A DNA stretch of 64,000 bases, taken from NCBI RefSeq assembly GCF_030272615.1, contig NC_081407.1:147871744-147935743 (forward strand), read 5' to 3'. Made by a program: the position numbers and the translations under genes. Below are positions 24,069 to 35,529 of the stretch, in pieces. The DNA comes from Cryptomeria japonica (taxonomy: Eukaryota; Streptophyta; Pinopsida; Cupressales; Cupressaceae). The first letter of the stretch is position 1. Each line of letters starts with the position of its first letter. The notes under the pieces were generated by a model that saw nothing but the letters and a program-made list of their open reading frames with translations, was not told the origin of the DNA and made no database searches.

Positions 24069-25298
24069 ATTGATAGTTCTGATACTTAATGTAAGTATAG
24101 ATCCAATAGCCAACAAGATGAGAGGGGAGGGGGGTGAATCATACAAACTTAATCATCCATAAAAACATCAGATTCAACCTCGGTAACATATATATCAGTC
24201 ATATAACAAAAACTGTCAAACATGCAAACTTAAAAGCATATGAACAATATAAACCTCATAACACCAGATTTAACGTGGAAACCCAAATAGGGAAAAACCA
24301 TTGTGGGATTTTGGACCCACTAAGAAATATACTATTCTAGAGTATGCTCAGTTAAAAGCAAATCCTGTTAAAGATTACAAACACATTGCTAGATGTGACC
24401 CGGTTAAGGGATTTCCCTCAGATCTGTTAGGATCTTCACCTTGTTAGAAGTGACCTTGTTAAAGGATTTCAAACACTCAAATAAGAATGTCACCTTGCTA
24501 GAGGATTTACATATAAGACTATTAAGTCCACTCAATTAAGAGATTTTCTGCTACTTCTCAAAATAACAGTAATAAAAATATGTCTGCAACTTCACATCTA
24601 GAAATGCTAAAGTAGATTCTTATTTGCTCAATACAATCAATTCATAGGACTTACCTGGTCCGTCTGCTGGGCACTATACTCTATTATCAAAACAGGTCTT
24701 CAAGCTTCTGTGCTCGGTAATCGCTATGTAGCATCCATGTGCATACACTTGCCCGCATGCATTGTTTATCAATAGTTTCCTATTTATAAACAATCTTCTA
24801 ACCGCTTAATCTCCTTGATCACATTTCCCATGATCAATCATAGCCATCAGATCTTCAATCTTGTTCAGGTTCAATGTATCCTTCAATCTGAAAACATTTT
24901 ACCCCGCCTTGGAACTTGTGTTAGGGTATTGCAGATCAATCTGAGCTGTAGATCTTCCTGCCGACCTTTCTTTACCATATATTCTTTAACAATCTTCATA
25001 CACGGCTTACCAATCATTTAATTTGCTCCAGCTCATCAGCTTCCTTCATTAAATATCACATGTAAACATTTAATGCATTCTGTTATAGCTCGGTTGTAAC
25101 TCGGTAAATACTAAACTTCACTTGGTAGACATTCTACCTTCATTAACCGATAGTGATAACCTTAGGGTTTACCAACTAGGTTCTTTGCTTAGTAACATAG
25201 TATAGTATTAACCTTTCAAACAATAGCATATGTAGGATATAAAAACAATCTAAACATCATGATCTCATCATTGTCTGACTCGATAATAGTTGCCCATT

Positions 25299-25746
25299 TG
25301 TTGGTGTAAATAAATATTCATTTTGGATATTATTACACTTACTTAAGTTAACTTAGGATAATGCATCTCTTCGTAGTTTGGATTTGAGACACTTAGGGAA
25401 GTGTGCACATAGGGATAGAGCTTGTAGGAGAAATTCCACCTTTTGTGGTCTTATTTTGCTATTACACTCCACATTCGGTGGGTCATCCACCTCTTGTGGA
25501 ATATTATATTATTTCTCCTACCTACCTCTAGTATTTCTTACCTACCCTAGTTTCTCATTGAGCCACATGTCATAATTTTGTGCTCATACATCCATATGGC
25601 CTTGCCTATATAAGCAAGCCTATATTCATTGTATTGGTTAATCCAGTTGATCATTTTTATATTGATGAGAATACAGTTTGTTCTTGTCATTCTATTGTCT
25701 TTTTTTATGTTTTTCATTGTGCCCTTGATCTTGGCAAAATCCTACA
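25299..25746 (+). repeat. K5 5' LTR
   Basis: 448 bp, TGTTGGTGTAAATAAAT to AAAATCCTACA. It is nearly identical by eye to the 3' LTR. Confidence 0.95.
25606..25615 (+). promoter_or_regulatory. K5 LTR TATA box
   Basis: CTATATAAGC lies about 130 bases before the LTR end, a usual U3/R position. The same box is at 31841-31850 in the 3' LTR. Confidence 0.6.
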
Positions 25747-25758
25747 TGGTATCAGAGC
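25747..25758 (+). promoter_or_regulatory. K5 primer-binding site
   Basis: TGGTATCAGAGC directly follows the LTR, a perfect initiator-methionine tRNA complement. Confidence 0.95.
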
Positions 25759-27193
25759 TATTGGGGCTTCATTGATTGGTTTTTGGAGACATCGTGGAAG
25801 GCTTCTATTTTTGGATTTGGGGATCTTCATTTTTTGGGGGCATCATACAGCGATTTGGACATCACCGTTGAATTCGGGAGGCCGTTTCCATAAATTTTGA
25901 CTATAAAGTCGACCTATTTTGGTGAGAAATTTTTTTTCCCCATTTTGGCAATTATCATACGGATTTCGAAATTTTTTTTTTTTTTTAAATTAATTTATTT
26001 TTCAAAAAAAAATTCGAAAATCAAAAAAAGCGATCAAAAAATTAAAAAAAAACAAAAAGTATTTTTTGGGGGTCCGCAGACCCCCCCGACAGTACGTGTG
26101 TTGCAGGTCACGCTACAGACAGTACCGCAGTGGGTACCACGTCACTCGCGGCCGCAAGTCCATGTCACCCACCACCGCTACCACCTAAGTAGGTCCCGTC
26201 GGCCTCCTCCCGCCGGTCTCCACCTTCCATCAACCGCTTCCTTCCCACCGCCCAGCGACCATTCGCCCCGCTGTCGCCCGAGCAGGTCCCGCCGGCCCGC
26301 CAACATCACTAAAATGATGGACCCACCTCTACCACATGCAAGTGGCCACTGGCCCGTGGTCAAAACCATACACCTGCATAGTGCCATGTCAGCATCCATA
26401 CGGCAACATAGTCACCTGCATAGTCATCTGCCTAGTCAGCAGTCCGTACAGTATGGACGCGCAGTCAGCAGGGAGGTGAAGTTCTCGTGATGGTCATACG
26501 ACCATCAAATTTAAGATAGTGCATTGTTGACATCAGTGCCACATCAGCAGCTTTTTGAAATTTTTTTGACCCCTCTCCATTGGGCTTTTCAGTTTTGCAG
26601 TCCAACTTTAAAAGGCCATATCTTGCTCATTTTTGCTCCTTTTTTGGTGCATTTTTTTTTGAAATGGGCTAAAATTTCATGATCTTCATAGTGGTGTGGT
26701 TATTTTCTAATTTTGGTGCATAGGTTTTTCAGAATTTTTGGATTCTCTCATCTATACTTGTCTAATCCTCAATTCTGCAACTTCAAAGGCCTCGTTTGAG
26801 CTCATACGACCTCCTTTTCAAGTGCCATTTTTTTTGAAAGTGCATATTTTTTCATCTACTTTCATAATATATGATCAGATTTCAGAGATTTTGAGTGGAA
26901 ATTGTACTTTCAGATATTGGTCTTATTTGGCCTATTAGGTACTTGTAAATTGTTTGGATCTTAGTTAGATCTCTTGCATTATCAGTTTGAGTCTCTTTTG
27001 GCCTTATTGAGGTTGTTGTAAAATTGTAAATTAGAAATCCACTTTGCCATTTTTTGCAAGTGGCCCATTGTATACGCACTACTTATAAAGTGCCAAATCA
27101 TCACTTTTGGGGGGGGGTTCTTTGATTGAGTGAATTTGGGGGGGTGTCTTGTGTGATTATGCCTCTCTTTGTGCTCTTTCCATTTTTGCTACA
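25759..27193 (+). other. K5 leader between primer site and gag, with A/T runs and a GC-rich block
   Basis: A 1.4-kb leader without a convincing gene. Poly-T and poly-A runs (25970-26060) are followed by TTTTTTGGGGGTCCGCAGAC and then a GC-rich stretch (26080-26470) unlike anything else nearby. Thymine-rich sequence and a G7-G8 run (27110) precede gag. An open frame at 25897-26490 crosses the homopolymers and the GC block and looks accidental. K6 has a leader of the same plan. Confidence 0.7.
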
Positions 27194-28183
27194 ATGAGTC
27201 CTAATAAATTTCCACCTTTAACTCCACATAATTATGCATCATGGAAAATTAAAGGATGGAGTAAATTAATGGAAAAGGGTCTCACACATTACATAGATGG
27301 AACAATAATAGCACCACCTGATCCTAAGGCTGATCCAAATGCTCAATTAGAATGGCTCAGAAAGAATTGGATGGCTCTTGGAACTTTACGCAAGTATGTA
27401 TCAGATGACCTCATTTTTCACATTGAGAAGTGTAAAACAATCAAAGAGGCTTGGGATATGTTTAAGAAATTGTATGGTCAAGTTGATGAAATCAGAGGTT
27501 ATCAGATTGACAATGAGCTCACCAACTTGGATCCCAAGAGTTTTGATACAATCCAAGATTATGTCACCAAAGCAAATGAGCTAAGAGCAAAGATTAAGGA
27601 TTGTGGAATTGACAAAAAGGATGCTCAGTTGATATTCAACTTGTTGGACAAGCTTGCACTAGAATATGCAGCATTTGTGTCTAGCTTCCAAACTCATCGT
27701 TTGACAGTGGGGAGTTCTTATGTTATGCCTTCATTTGATGCTTTCACAGAAATGTTAATATTGGAACAATCTAAGTTGTTGAACATGGGGTTTCTCAAGT
27801 CTTCAAAGTCCAAGGCTTTGGTGGCTAATCAAGGGAATCAAGGAAGTCAAGGCAAAGATTCCAAGAAGAAGAAGAAGCACTCTAAGCCCAAGCCACACCA
27901 GGAAAAAGGACAATCATCCTCTCCATCACAAGGCGATTTTTCATCCTCTTCCAAGAAGGGGACACCACCTAAGAAGGATAAACCAACTTGTGCATATTGC
28001 AAGAAGTATGGTCATGATGAGCATCGATGCCACGCAAAGAAAGTTGATGAGTTAACCAATCTTCTTAAGAAAAACAACATCAACTTGCCATCCGCCTACA
28101 CAAAGAAGGATTCATCTCCTTCCTCTTCCTCACAATCTAAGGGAAAAGGGCAAGCATTTGTGGCTACAACAGGTTCTTCATAG
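27194..28183 (+). pseudogene. K5 gag
   Basis: Starts at the ATG of MSPNKFPPLTPHNYASWK; the upstream ATG at 27149 has no family support. UBN2-type capsid region (residues 10-220: KEAWDMFKKLYGQVDEIRGYQ, as in copia gag), Lys/Ser-rich linker, then a perfect CX2CX4HX4C knuckle CAYCKKYGHDEHRC near residue 280, then a Ser-rich tail. TAG at 28181-28183 is an internal stop just before the protease, in the same frame, so it is likely nonsense decay rather than a true gag end. Otherwise intact (330 codons). Confidence 0.85.
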
Positions 28184-29737
28184 CAATGGATACTTGACTC
28201 GGGTGCCTCATATCACATGGGTTCTACAAAGGAGCAGTTTTCTTCATTGGAGCCATCTAAGGTACCTCACATTTACATAGGTGATAATACACAAGTAGAG
28301 GTTGAAGGGAAAGGTTTAGTTGACATGGATGATGGAACATTTGAGAATGTTCTCTATGTTCCTAACTTGTCTACCAACCTTCTCTCCATCTACCAAATCA
28401 CTCACTATGGGAATGGGAAAAAGGTTGAGTATACACCAGATTCAGTTGTGGTAAAGGAACTTGATGATGATGCCTTGGTAGCAGTGGGACAAGTCAATGA
28501 CAACTCAAGGCTTTATTCATTTTCCCACTTTGTGCCAAGTTCACCTTCTAGGGCCTTGCTTACTCATTCAAATTTAGAAAGTAAGCTGTGGCATGAGCGG
28601 TTTGGTCACCTCAACTACCGCTATCTTCAGCAGCTAAGCACTAAAGACATGGTCACAGGTCTACCTCAAATCAATTTTTCAGAGGGTGTATGTTTAGGTT
28701 GTTCCATGGGCAAGCAACCCAAAGAGAAGTTTGATAAAGGGAAAGATTGGAGACCTTTGGAAGTTCTTCAACTTGTTCACAGCGATGTAGCAGGTCCATT
28801 TCTAGCACCTTCATTTAGTAAGGCCCGCTATGTTCTTACCTTCATTGATGACTACTCTCGCTTCACTTGGGTCTACTTTCTCATTCATAATAGTGAAGTA
28901 TTTGATAGATTTCAGGACTTCAAGACTCGTGTGGAGAAGCAATCAGGGAAAGTGGTCAAGATTCTTTGCACAAATAATGGAAGGGAATATGTGAACAAAA
29001 GACTTGAGGATTTTTGTACATTTGAGGGGATTGATCTTCAGCATTTTGTCACATACACTCCATAGCAGAACAGGGTTACAGAACACAAGAATAGAACTCT
29101 CAAAGAAATGGCTAGCTGTATGATACATGCACATTCTCTTGATCCTGCCTTTTGGGCAGAGGCTATCAGTTGTGCCACACACATCCAAAATCGGGTTCCT
29201 CACAAAGCTTTGCAAGGTATTACTCCTTTTGAAGCTTGGGCTGGTAGGAAACCGATTGTGAGACATTTCAGAGTCTTTGGGTGTCCAGCATGGGCTCACA
29301 TACCTCCGCAGAAATGCAAGGCATTGGAACCACAGAGTCGACCTTGCATATTTGTTGGATATCCTGAGGGTGTTAAGGCATACCGATTGATGGATCCAGA
29401 GACACATGAGGTGTTCATTGAGAGGAGTGTTCACTTTGAGGAAAGCTCTCCTAGCTTAGCCTCTCTACCTCCTCCACCTTCCTCCATTATGGATAGTGAT
29501 GTTAGTGATTCAGATGATGAGACTCCTTCAACTCTGACTTGCAGGGTAACACCTCCGCGGGGTCCACTTGTAGTTGAGGAGCCTCGTTCTCCACCTCCAC
29601 CTAGACCTCGTTGGGCTCGACAGACACTTGTGTCCATGGGTACTCCTGTTGGGGATCCTTCAGATACACGGAGAACTCAATCACAACATCAGGATCTTCC
29701 ACATGCATTCATTGCTACCACTTCCAATCCACAAACA
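28184..29737 (+). pseudogene. K5 protease and integrase
   Basis: The protease site ILDSGASYHMG is intact (28190-28220). In the integrase, the zinc region (LWHERFGHLNYRYLQQL, VCLGCSMGKQ) and core (LVHSDVAGPF, FIDDYSRFTWVYF) are clear. The second catalytic Asp is changed (CTNNGREY, usually TDNGREY), so this copy is catalytically dead. The Glu is kept (VTEHKNRTL). TAG at 29063 interrupts the core. The C-terminal part contains FEAWAGRKPIVRHFRVFGC and FVGYPEGVKAYRL, then a Pro-rich linker. Confidence 0.85.
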
Positions 29738-31262
29738 TTTAGGGAAGCATCAGAGGTTCCTGAGTGGGACCAAGCTATGGAGGAAGAGTATACTTCCTTG
29801 ATGAGGAACAACACATGGGATCTAGTCCATCTCCCTAAGGGGAGAAAGATGGTTCGATGTAAGTGGATCTATCAGACCAAGTTTGCAGCGGATGGTAGTG
29901 TGGATAAGTATAAGGCTCAGCTTTTTGCAAAAGGTTTCTCGCAAGTTGCAGGTGTTGATTATACTAAGACCTTTGCACCCATAGCCAAGATGAACTCCAT
30001 TCGTTTGACACTTGCTATTACTGCAGCTCATGGTTGGGTTGTACATCAGATGGATGTGAAGAGTGCTTTTCTTCATGTTGATCTTGATGAGGAGATTTAT
30101 ATGGAGCAGCCACAGGGTTTCATCTAGGATACTTCCTTGGTTTGCAGACTAAGGAAATCTCTCTATGGCCTTAAGCAGGCCCCCAGGGCTTGGTACACCA
30201 AGATGGATTCCATTCTTCTCTCCGTAGGGTTCACCAGGTGTCATTTTGATCTGAATGTCTACATTTTGCGACAGGATGACTCTCACTTGATACTTGTGCT
30301 CTATGTTGATGACTTGATCATTACAGGGAGTACTTCATCCATCATTAATAGGGTCAAATCTGCTTTGCATGACAGATTTTCTATGACTAACTTGAGTCTT
30401 TTGAACTACTTTCTCAGGATAGAGATTTCACAGTCACCTTCTGGGATTACACTATCGCAGCCCAAGTATGCTCTTGATCTACTTGCACGCTTTCATATGG
30501 CTGATTGTAAGCCTACCCCAACTCCCTTTCTTTCAGGAGTCAAGCTTGAGGCTCAGTGTTCTTCTCCACCAGTTGATGCCACTTTGTATCGTCAGCTTGT
30601 GGGTAGTCTCATCTACTTGACTCATACACACCCTGATATTTCATTTGCAGTTGGCATGGTTTCCCCCTTCATGGAGGAACCACATGAGCTTCATTGGAAA
30701 GCCGCCAAATGCATCCTTCATTACATCCAGGGTACACATCACTATGGGATTCACTATGCAGCAGGCATAGGACTTCGCTTGGTTGGTTCCATAGACTCCG
30801 ATTGGGCTGGCAATCTTGATGATCGTAAGTCTACTTCTGGTTATAGTTTTCACCTTGGTTTGGGCCCCATTTGTTGGTAGAGCAAGAAGCAACATGCTAT
30901 TGCTCTCTCTTCGACTGAGGCTGAGTATTGAGGCACTGTTAACGTAGCAACTGAGACCATTTGGCTCCAGCAGATTCTCACAGAGTTTGGATTCACCACT
31001 CCACAGCCGACAGTTCTACATTGCGACAATCAGAGTGCTATTACAATCTAGAAGAACCTGGTCTAGCACCAATGGACCAAACACATCGAGATTCATATGC
31101 ACTATATCCGAGAGCTCATCCAGGAGTGGGTCATTGATTTGCAGTATTGTCCTACAGTAGAGCAGGTTGTTGACATATTCACCAAACCTTTCACCGAGAG
31201 TAAGTTCCAGCAGTTGCGAGCTCTCTTGGGGGTGCGGGATGTGTCATTAGGGGGGGTCAGCT
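29738..31262 (+). pseudogene. K5 reverse transcriptase and RNase H
   Basis: [69 protein letters not shown] and the active site LYVDDLIITG (intact). RNase H: SIDSDWAGNLDDRKSTSGY, ALSSTEAEY, VLHCDNQSAITI. Internal stops at 30125, 30878, 30929 (TGA), 31049 and 31064, the rest TAG. The polyprotein ends near 31262. Frame is preserved throughout. Confidence 0.85.
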
Positions 31263-31521
31263 GACTTCTCCTTCCTCTCTTATGGGGGGGACTTTTTCCT
31301 CTTTGAGGTTTTGTCCTTCTTCTTTGAGAGTCTTTTGTACATTCATCTCTCTTTTGGGGGTGAGTTTTTTCCCACTGGGTTTTCTCCCTTTCTCCATTTG
31401 TGAGAGATTGCATTGCATAGTTTTGCTTGCATTTGCATATTGTACATGGGTACCTATCATGGCCTAGTAGCTGGGACCCATCTTGCATTGTTGACTTGAG
31501 TCTTCATTCCCCTAAGTTGCA

Positions 31522-31533
31522 CTTAAGGGGGGG
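31522..31533 (+). promoter_or_regulatory. K5 polypurine tract
   Basis: TTAAGGGGGGGGG abuts the 3' LTR. It lacks the CATCAATGCC block found in the other families, which marks K5 as a different lineage. Confidence 0.7.
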
Positions 31534-31981
31534 GGTTGGTGTAAATAAATATTTATTTTGGACATTATTACACTTACTTAAGTTAACTTAGGATAATGAA
31601 TCTCTTCATAGTTTGGATTTGAGACACTTAGGGAAGTGTGCACATAGGGATAGAGCTTGTAGGAGAAATTCCACCTTTTGTGGTCTTATTTTGCTATTAC
31701 ATTCCACATTTGGTGGGTCATCCACCTCTTGTGGAATAATATATTATTTCTCCTACCTACCCCTAGTATTTCTTAGCTACCCTTGTTTCTCATTGAGCCA
31801 CATGTCATAATTGTGTGCTCATACATCCATATGGCCTTGCCTATATAAGCAGGCCTATATTCATTGTATTGGTTAATCCAGTTGATCATTTGCATATTGA
31901 TGAGAATATAGTTTGTTCTTGTCATTCTATTGTCTCTTTTTATGCTTTTCATTGTGCCCTTTATCTTGGCAAAATCCTACA
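31534..31981 (+). repeat. K5 3' LTR
   Basis: 448 bp, equal in length to the 5' LTR with few differences. The first base is G instead of T. It ends CCTACA and is followed by the target duplication CCATT. Confidence 0.95.
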
Positions 31982-32265
31982 CCATTGAATAACTTATCCC
32001 CTTATTCATCATATTCTTTCTGTGTCTTTTACCGACATCTTTATACTCATCAAATCATACTTCTTAAGATATGGCAACATCATACTGAATTAGAAAATCA
32101 ATTTCTTGACATCAATGACAAAATAATAATATTAAGACAGTAATCATCCTTAATCAGTTATATCCATAGTCATTAACAACCTTCTCAATATCCTTATTGA
32201 AATGCCAATAATCTCTCATTGTAATTGGAATGCCAACCTTCTTCTTGTCTGTTATAATGCCAACA

Positions 32266-35069
32266 CCTTCACCCATAGCTGAACTTATACCATATTTTTG
32301 TTTAAGCAATTTTTCCTGGTTATCATTCATGTGTTGTACTAAGGCAACTGCGAGTGCCTTTTCATGGCTTTTCTTTGTAGTGGCTTGGGAAACATCTTCC
32401 AAACATTGTACCTGGTCATCGAATACTATGCAAAGTAGTTTGAGCTTGGCCAGTGAGGAGTTGATACTGGGGAGATTAGTACCAGGAATTACATTGGAGA
32501 GGGTGTTAACGACAAACTAAATGACAATCTGCTCTTTCTTTTTCCTTAATTCTTCCAATCTCTCCTATGCTAAATGAATGCTTCGTAGTAGCTCAGTTTC
32601 ATCAACCGATTGGGTCAAACGGGCAAGAGTCAAATCATTGGAATTGGTGGCATCAACCTGCTTGGCTTGATCTCTAGTTGCCTTAGGAATCTAGTCTCCT
32701 TCTTTGGCCTGGACCTCTGCTTGTCTTCTCTTCTTCTCTTCTTCTCTTTCTTGAGCTACCTTAGCAGCCTTCTCCTCTTGTTTCTTCCTCTCTTCTTCTC
32801 TCTGTTTCTCCTCTTCCTTCTTCTTCTCTTTTTCTTTCCTCTTTTCTTCTTCTTCCTTTTTCTTCTTTTCCTCTTCTTCCTTCTTCTTATTTTCCTGTTC
32901 TTCCTTCTTCTTCTTTTCCTCCTCTTCCTTCTTCTTCTTTTCCTCTTCTTCCTTCTTCTTCTTTTCCTGACACGCTTTCTCCACTTGTTCTTTCTCTTGT
33001 TTTTCTTTCTCTGCTTTCTCCTTTTCAAGTTTCTCATTTTCCGCTTTCTCTTCCTTTTCTTTCTCTAATCTTTCTTTTTCAGCTTGCTCCTTATCTGGAG
33101 TGGTATATTCTATTTCTAGAGCATCAACATCAATGGGGTCATTTTGTTCTGCTATTCTTTCACCCATACTATCAAAGACTACATCGGGTTTAGTTGTGGA
33201 TAGATCAGGGTCTTGTTTAGCCAGCCGATTAGCTTCGTGTACTTTTTGCATGTTGACAATATTTTTTACCTTCAAATGGGTGTCTTTTTCCACTTCAGAA
33301 AATTTGCCTTCGAGTAGCTGAAGTCTTCTTCTTTGCATGAATAAAATGCCTTTGTTCTTATCAATGAGTTCAAACAATTTTGAATTAGAGACATCTGGAA
33401 AATATTGAGGAAAAATTTTCTCCCTAATGTCTTGCTCTTTGTCAATAGCAATGCGCCATTTGTTGTTCTAAGAATCATACAAGGATTTAGAAGCAATAGA
33501 TTTAATCTCAGAAGGTGACCGATCATTTATGCATAGATATTTAATAAGTTCTTGTTCAACATTCTCCTTTTCAATATCATTGAAATCATCAAAATAGTCT
33601 TTTAAATCATCAAGGAATTTTCTTCTAATATTCTTTATGGTCCTTTGACAATGTGTCATAGGTTTGTAAGAAGAAATATCTAATTTTACCAGTGCAAAGA
33701 TTGTTGGTACAATACCGATTGACTTCATTTTCTTGGTAGATTGCCTTGTCTTCTTTAATTCTACCTTTGATTCAGAGTCTTCTGGATCTGGTGAGTTGTT
33801 CCTGGTTTTCCTCATTTATTTGAACACCTTTGCCGGAATAGCCTTCGATTTCTTTTTAGCAGGTGACCTTTTGGTCACTTTGGGTTTAGCTATAGATGTA
33901 ACTGGTGCCAATGCTGATGGTATTGCTTTACCTTTTATCTCCTTTGGTTTCTCAGAAGATTTGATCTTCTCTAAATAATTACCAGTCCTCTTCTTTTTGG
34001 GTTCCAGTGGTGAGGCTAGAAGGGTTGAGGCATATCCTGTCAATATATCATTTACCACCTCATAGCCCATAGGCCCAACTACATCTTTTTTGGGTTCAAT
34101 TGCTTCCATTATGCATTCATTTGTTTTGATGGTGAAACAAATGTCATCTTCATATTTCTTAACTAAATCACTCGATATTCTCATTCTTTGGTTCATTTTT
34201 AGTTTGAATTCATCAAAATAATTGTTCAAAGTCTCCGGATATGTAGTTCCTACTGCTTGCAAACTCTCTTTTATTTGTTTGGAAACTGGCAAATTAGTTG
34301 ACCATTGAATATCACCGACTCCAGGAAAGTAACTTTGAAAGTAGAAAAATAAACTAATAAGTAGTTGACCAAACCTGAACCTCTGAGTTTTATTTGATTT
34401 GAATGACTTCAAGTTATCTATGAGTTGTTTCTGCAAATAGGTACATAGGTCACATTCTGCATTTTCTTTCATCATTCTGTAAGCAACATGACAGCTGAAG
34501 GAACAGAATTTATTCTACTAGCATAGAATATTTTGTATCCAATTACCATACATGCATATTTTACCAAGTCATCTTTAATGGTGTTGATAGTCATTGCTCG
34601 TTGGTCACTAACAGAACCGGTGAGCTTTGTTACTTTGGTTTTTGGGGATTTTTTGAAGAAAGGGCACTTCCTCAATATTGCAGAATCCGATCATGGCATG
34701 AATTGCCTCCGATGTAATATCATGAGTTCGTTTAAGGTACATCTTATCACCGTGAACCCTACTGAGGATGATCCTGATGTGTTCCTTGGTCAATTATTTG
34801 AGAAAGTATACTGCATTGTGCAATTTATTATTTTCTATTATGCTATATTCAAGTTTAATCTTTTTATCCTCTCCATAGAACAGACTCAACTGGGAGTGAA
34901 TTACTAGGGACCCTAGGTCTTCTAGTTTGCAATCAATGTATCCTAAAACATCACCTTCGACAATGACTCTAGTGGGAATTTGGGATAGGGCATTATATCT
35001 CATCTTAAGAAGCTCAGGTGTGTCCTCAGGTTCAGTAGAACTAGAGGGGACATTAGATGCAGATGCCAT
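32266..35069 (-). pseudogene. N4 ORF2, divergent version of the N-family protein
   Basis: Start ATG 35067-35069 (MASASNVPSSS). The main frame covers 35069-34608, 34475-33468 and 33377-32266, with two short shifted stretches. Conserved with N1 and N2 ORF2: IRIILSRVHG; GYKIFYASRINSV; CDLCTYLQKQLIDNLK; RFRFGQLLISLFFYFQ; KKYEDDICFTIKTNECIMEA; GPMGYEVVNDILTGYASTL. After a Lys-rich linker comes the second helical domain (33800-33480), then a long Glu/Lys-rich coiled coil (33085-32706) not found in N1 or N2, and a tail cut by K4 at 32266. Role unknown; conservation between subfamilies suggests it was under selection. Confidence 0.75.
32706..33085 (-). repeat. Glu/Lys-coding purine-rich low-complexity repeat in N4 ORF2
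   Basis: The plus strand is a run of CTTCTT/CTCTTC hexamer-like units, giving on the minus strand repeats such as KKKEEEEKKKKEEEE. It encodes about 125 residues of continuous charged helix in frame with ORF2. N1 and N2 have no such expansion at the equivalent place. Confidence 0.85.
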
Positions 35070-35529
35070 ATCAAATGGATTCCAAATGATAAGAATGTTT
35101 CAGCAAGAAATACCTTTATTCTACAAGCTTAGGGTTTTCTAATGATGAGCAAAACACACTTCTCTGGACACTTTATTACCACTTTTACTTTCACACTGAT
35201 AGTATGAAGTGGTTGCAAGTTTTTGTGCAAGATTCCTTTCTGAATTCTTTTTGAATGCGAGATGAATAGCTCTGGTTGCACTTCTCAGCTTAAACAAAGT
35301 TTCTCGACAGCTAGGTAAGTAGAAATGATGAAAAAAGTCATTTTTAAACATGCTCCCACCTACCATAGTAAATGCATCACTATTAGGGTTCAAACCCTAA
35401 TTTCACTTTTCACTGCTTTGATTCTTTTGTTAGTTGACAGGTAACAACTATCGATAAAAGTGTTTTACCAATATACTCTGAGGGCTTCTAAATATTTATA
35501 CCAATATGTTCCCCCAAGATTTTTGAAGC

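Larger units (their letters stand above)
25299..31981 (+). mobile_element. K5: complete copia element inserted in the K4 LTR
   Basis: 6,683 bp. The LTRs are both 448 bp (25299-25746 and 31534-31981). The target duplication CCATT is at 25294-25298 and 31982-31986, checked against the empty site GTTGCCCATTGAATAAC at 19120. The primer site follows the 5' LTR at once and a G-rich purine tract precedes the 3' LTR. One gag-pol frame with seven internal stops and no frameshift. It is the youngest element of the stack by position. Confidence 0.95.
17319..32265 (-). mobile_element. K4 complex: partial gag - LTR - full copia body - LTR
   Basis: A complete copia element (LTR 17881-19406, body 19407-24070, LTR 24071-32265 interrupted by K5) is extended on the left by a primer site and gag fragment (17319-17880) of the same family. 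It therefore has the form internal-LTR-internal-LTR, a tandem array that shares its middle LTR. The outer left LTR and most of the second body are missing, and the left border lies within coding sequence. Such arrays arise by LTR recombination followed by deletion. The right border against N4 is a clean LTR end (GCCAACA at 32265). Confidence 0.8.
24071..32265 (-). repeat. K4 5' LTR, interrupted by K5
   Basis: Segments 24071-25298 and 31982-32265 make one LTR of about 1.5 kb after removal of K5 and one CCATT. Both segments align base for base with 17881-19406 apart from scattered changes and a short gap near 24900 (a repeated 'accttggaacttg' phrase is single here). Confidence 0.9.

Noticed and set aside
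25897-26490. 197-codon open frame in the K5 leader
   Set aside because: It crosses homopolymer A/T runs and the GC block, giving Phe/Lys then Pro/Arg/His-rich sequence. Gag of K5 clearly starts at 27194.
32756-33037. Arg/Lys-only frame on the minus strand
   Set aside because: Shifted reading of the same purine repeat; not a histone-like or nucleolar protein.
32610-33068. Plus-strand Leu/Phe-rich frame that looks like a membrane protein
   Set aside because: It is the reverse strand of the Glu/Lys repeat of N4 ORF2; CTT/TTC codons give Leu and Phe by necessity.
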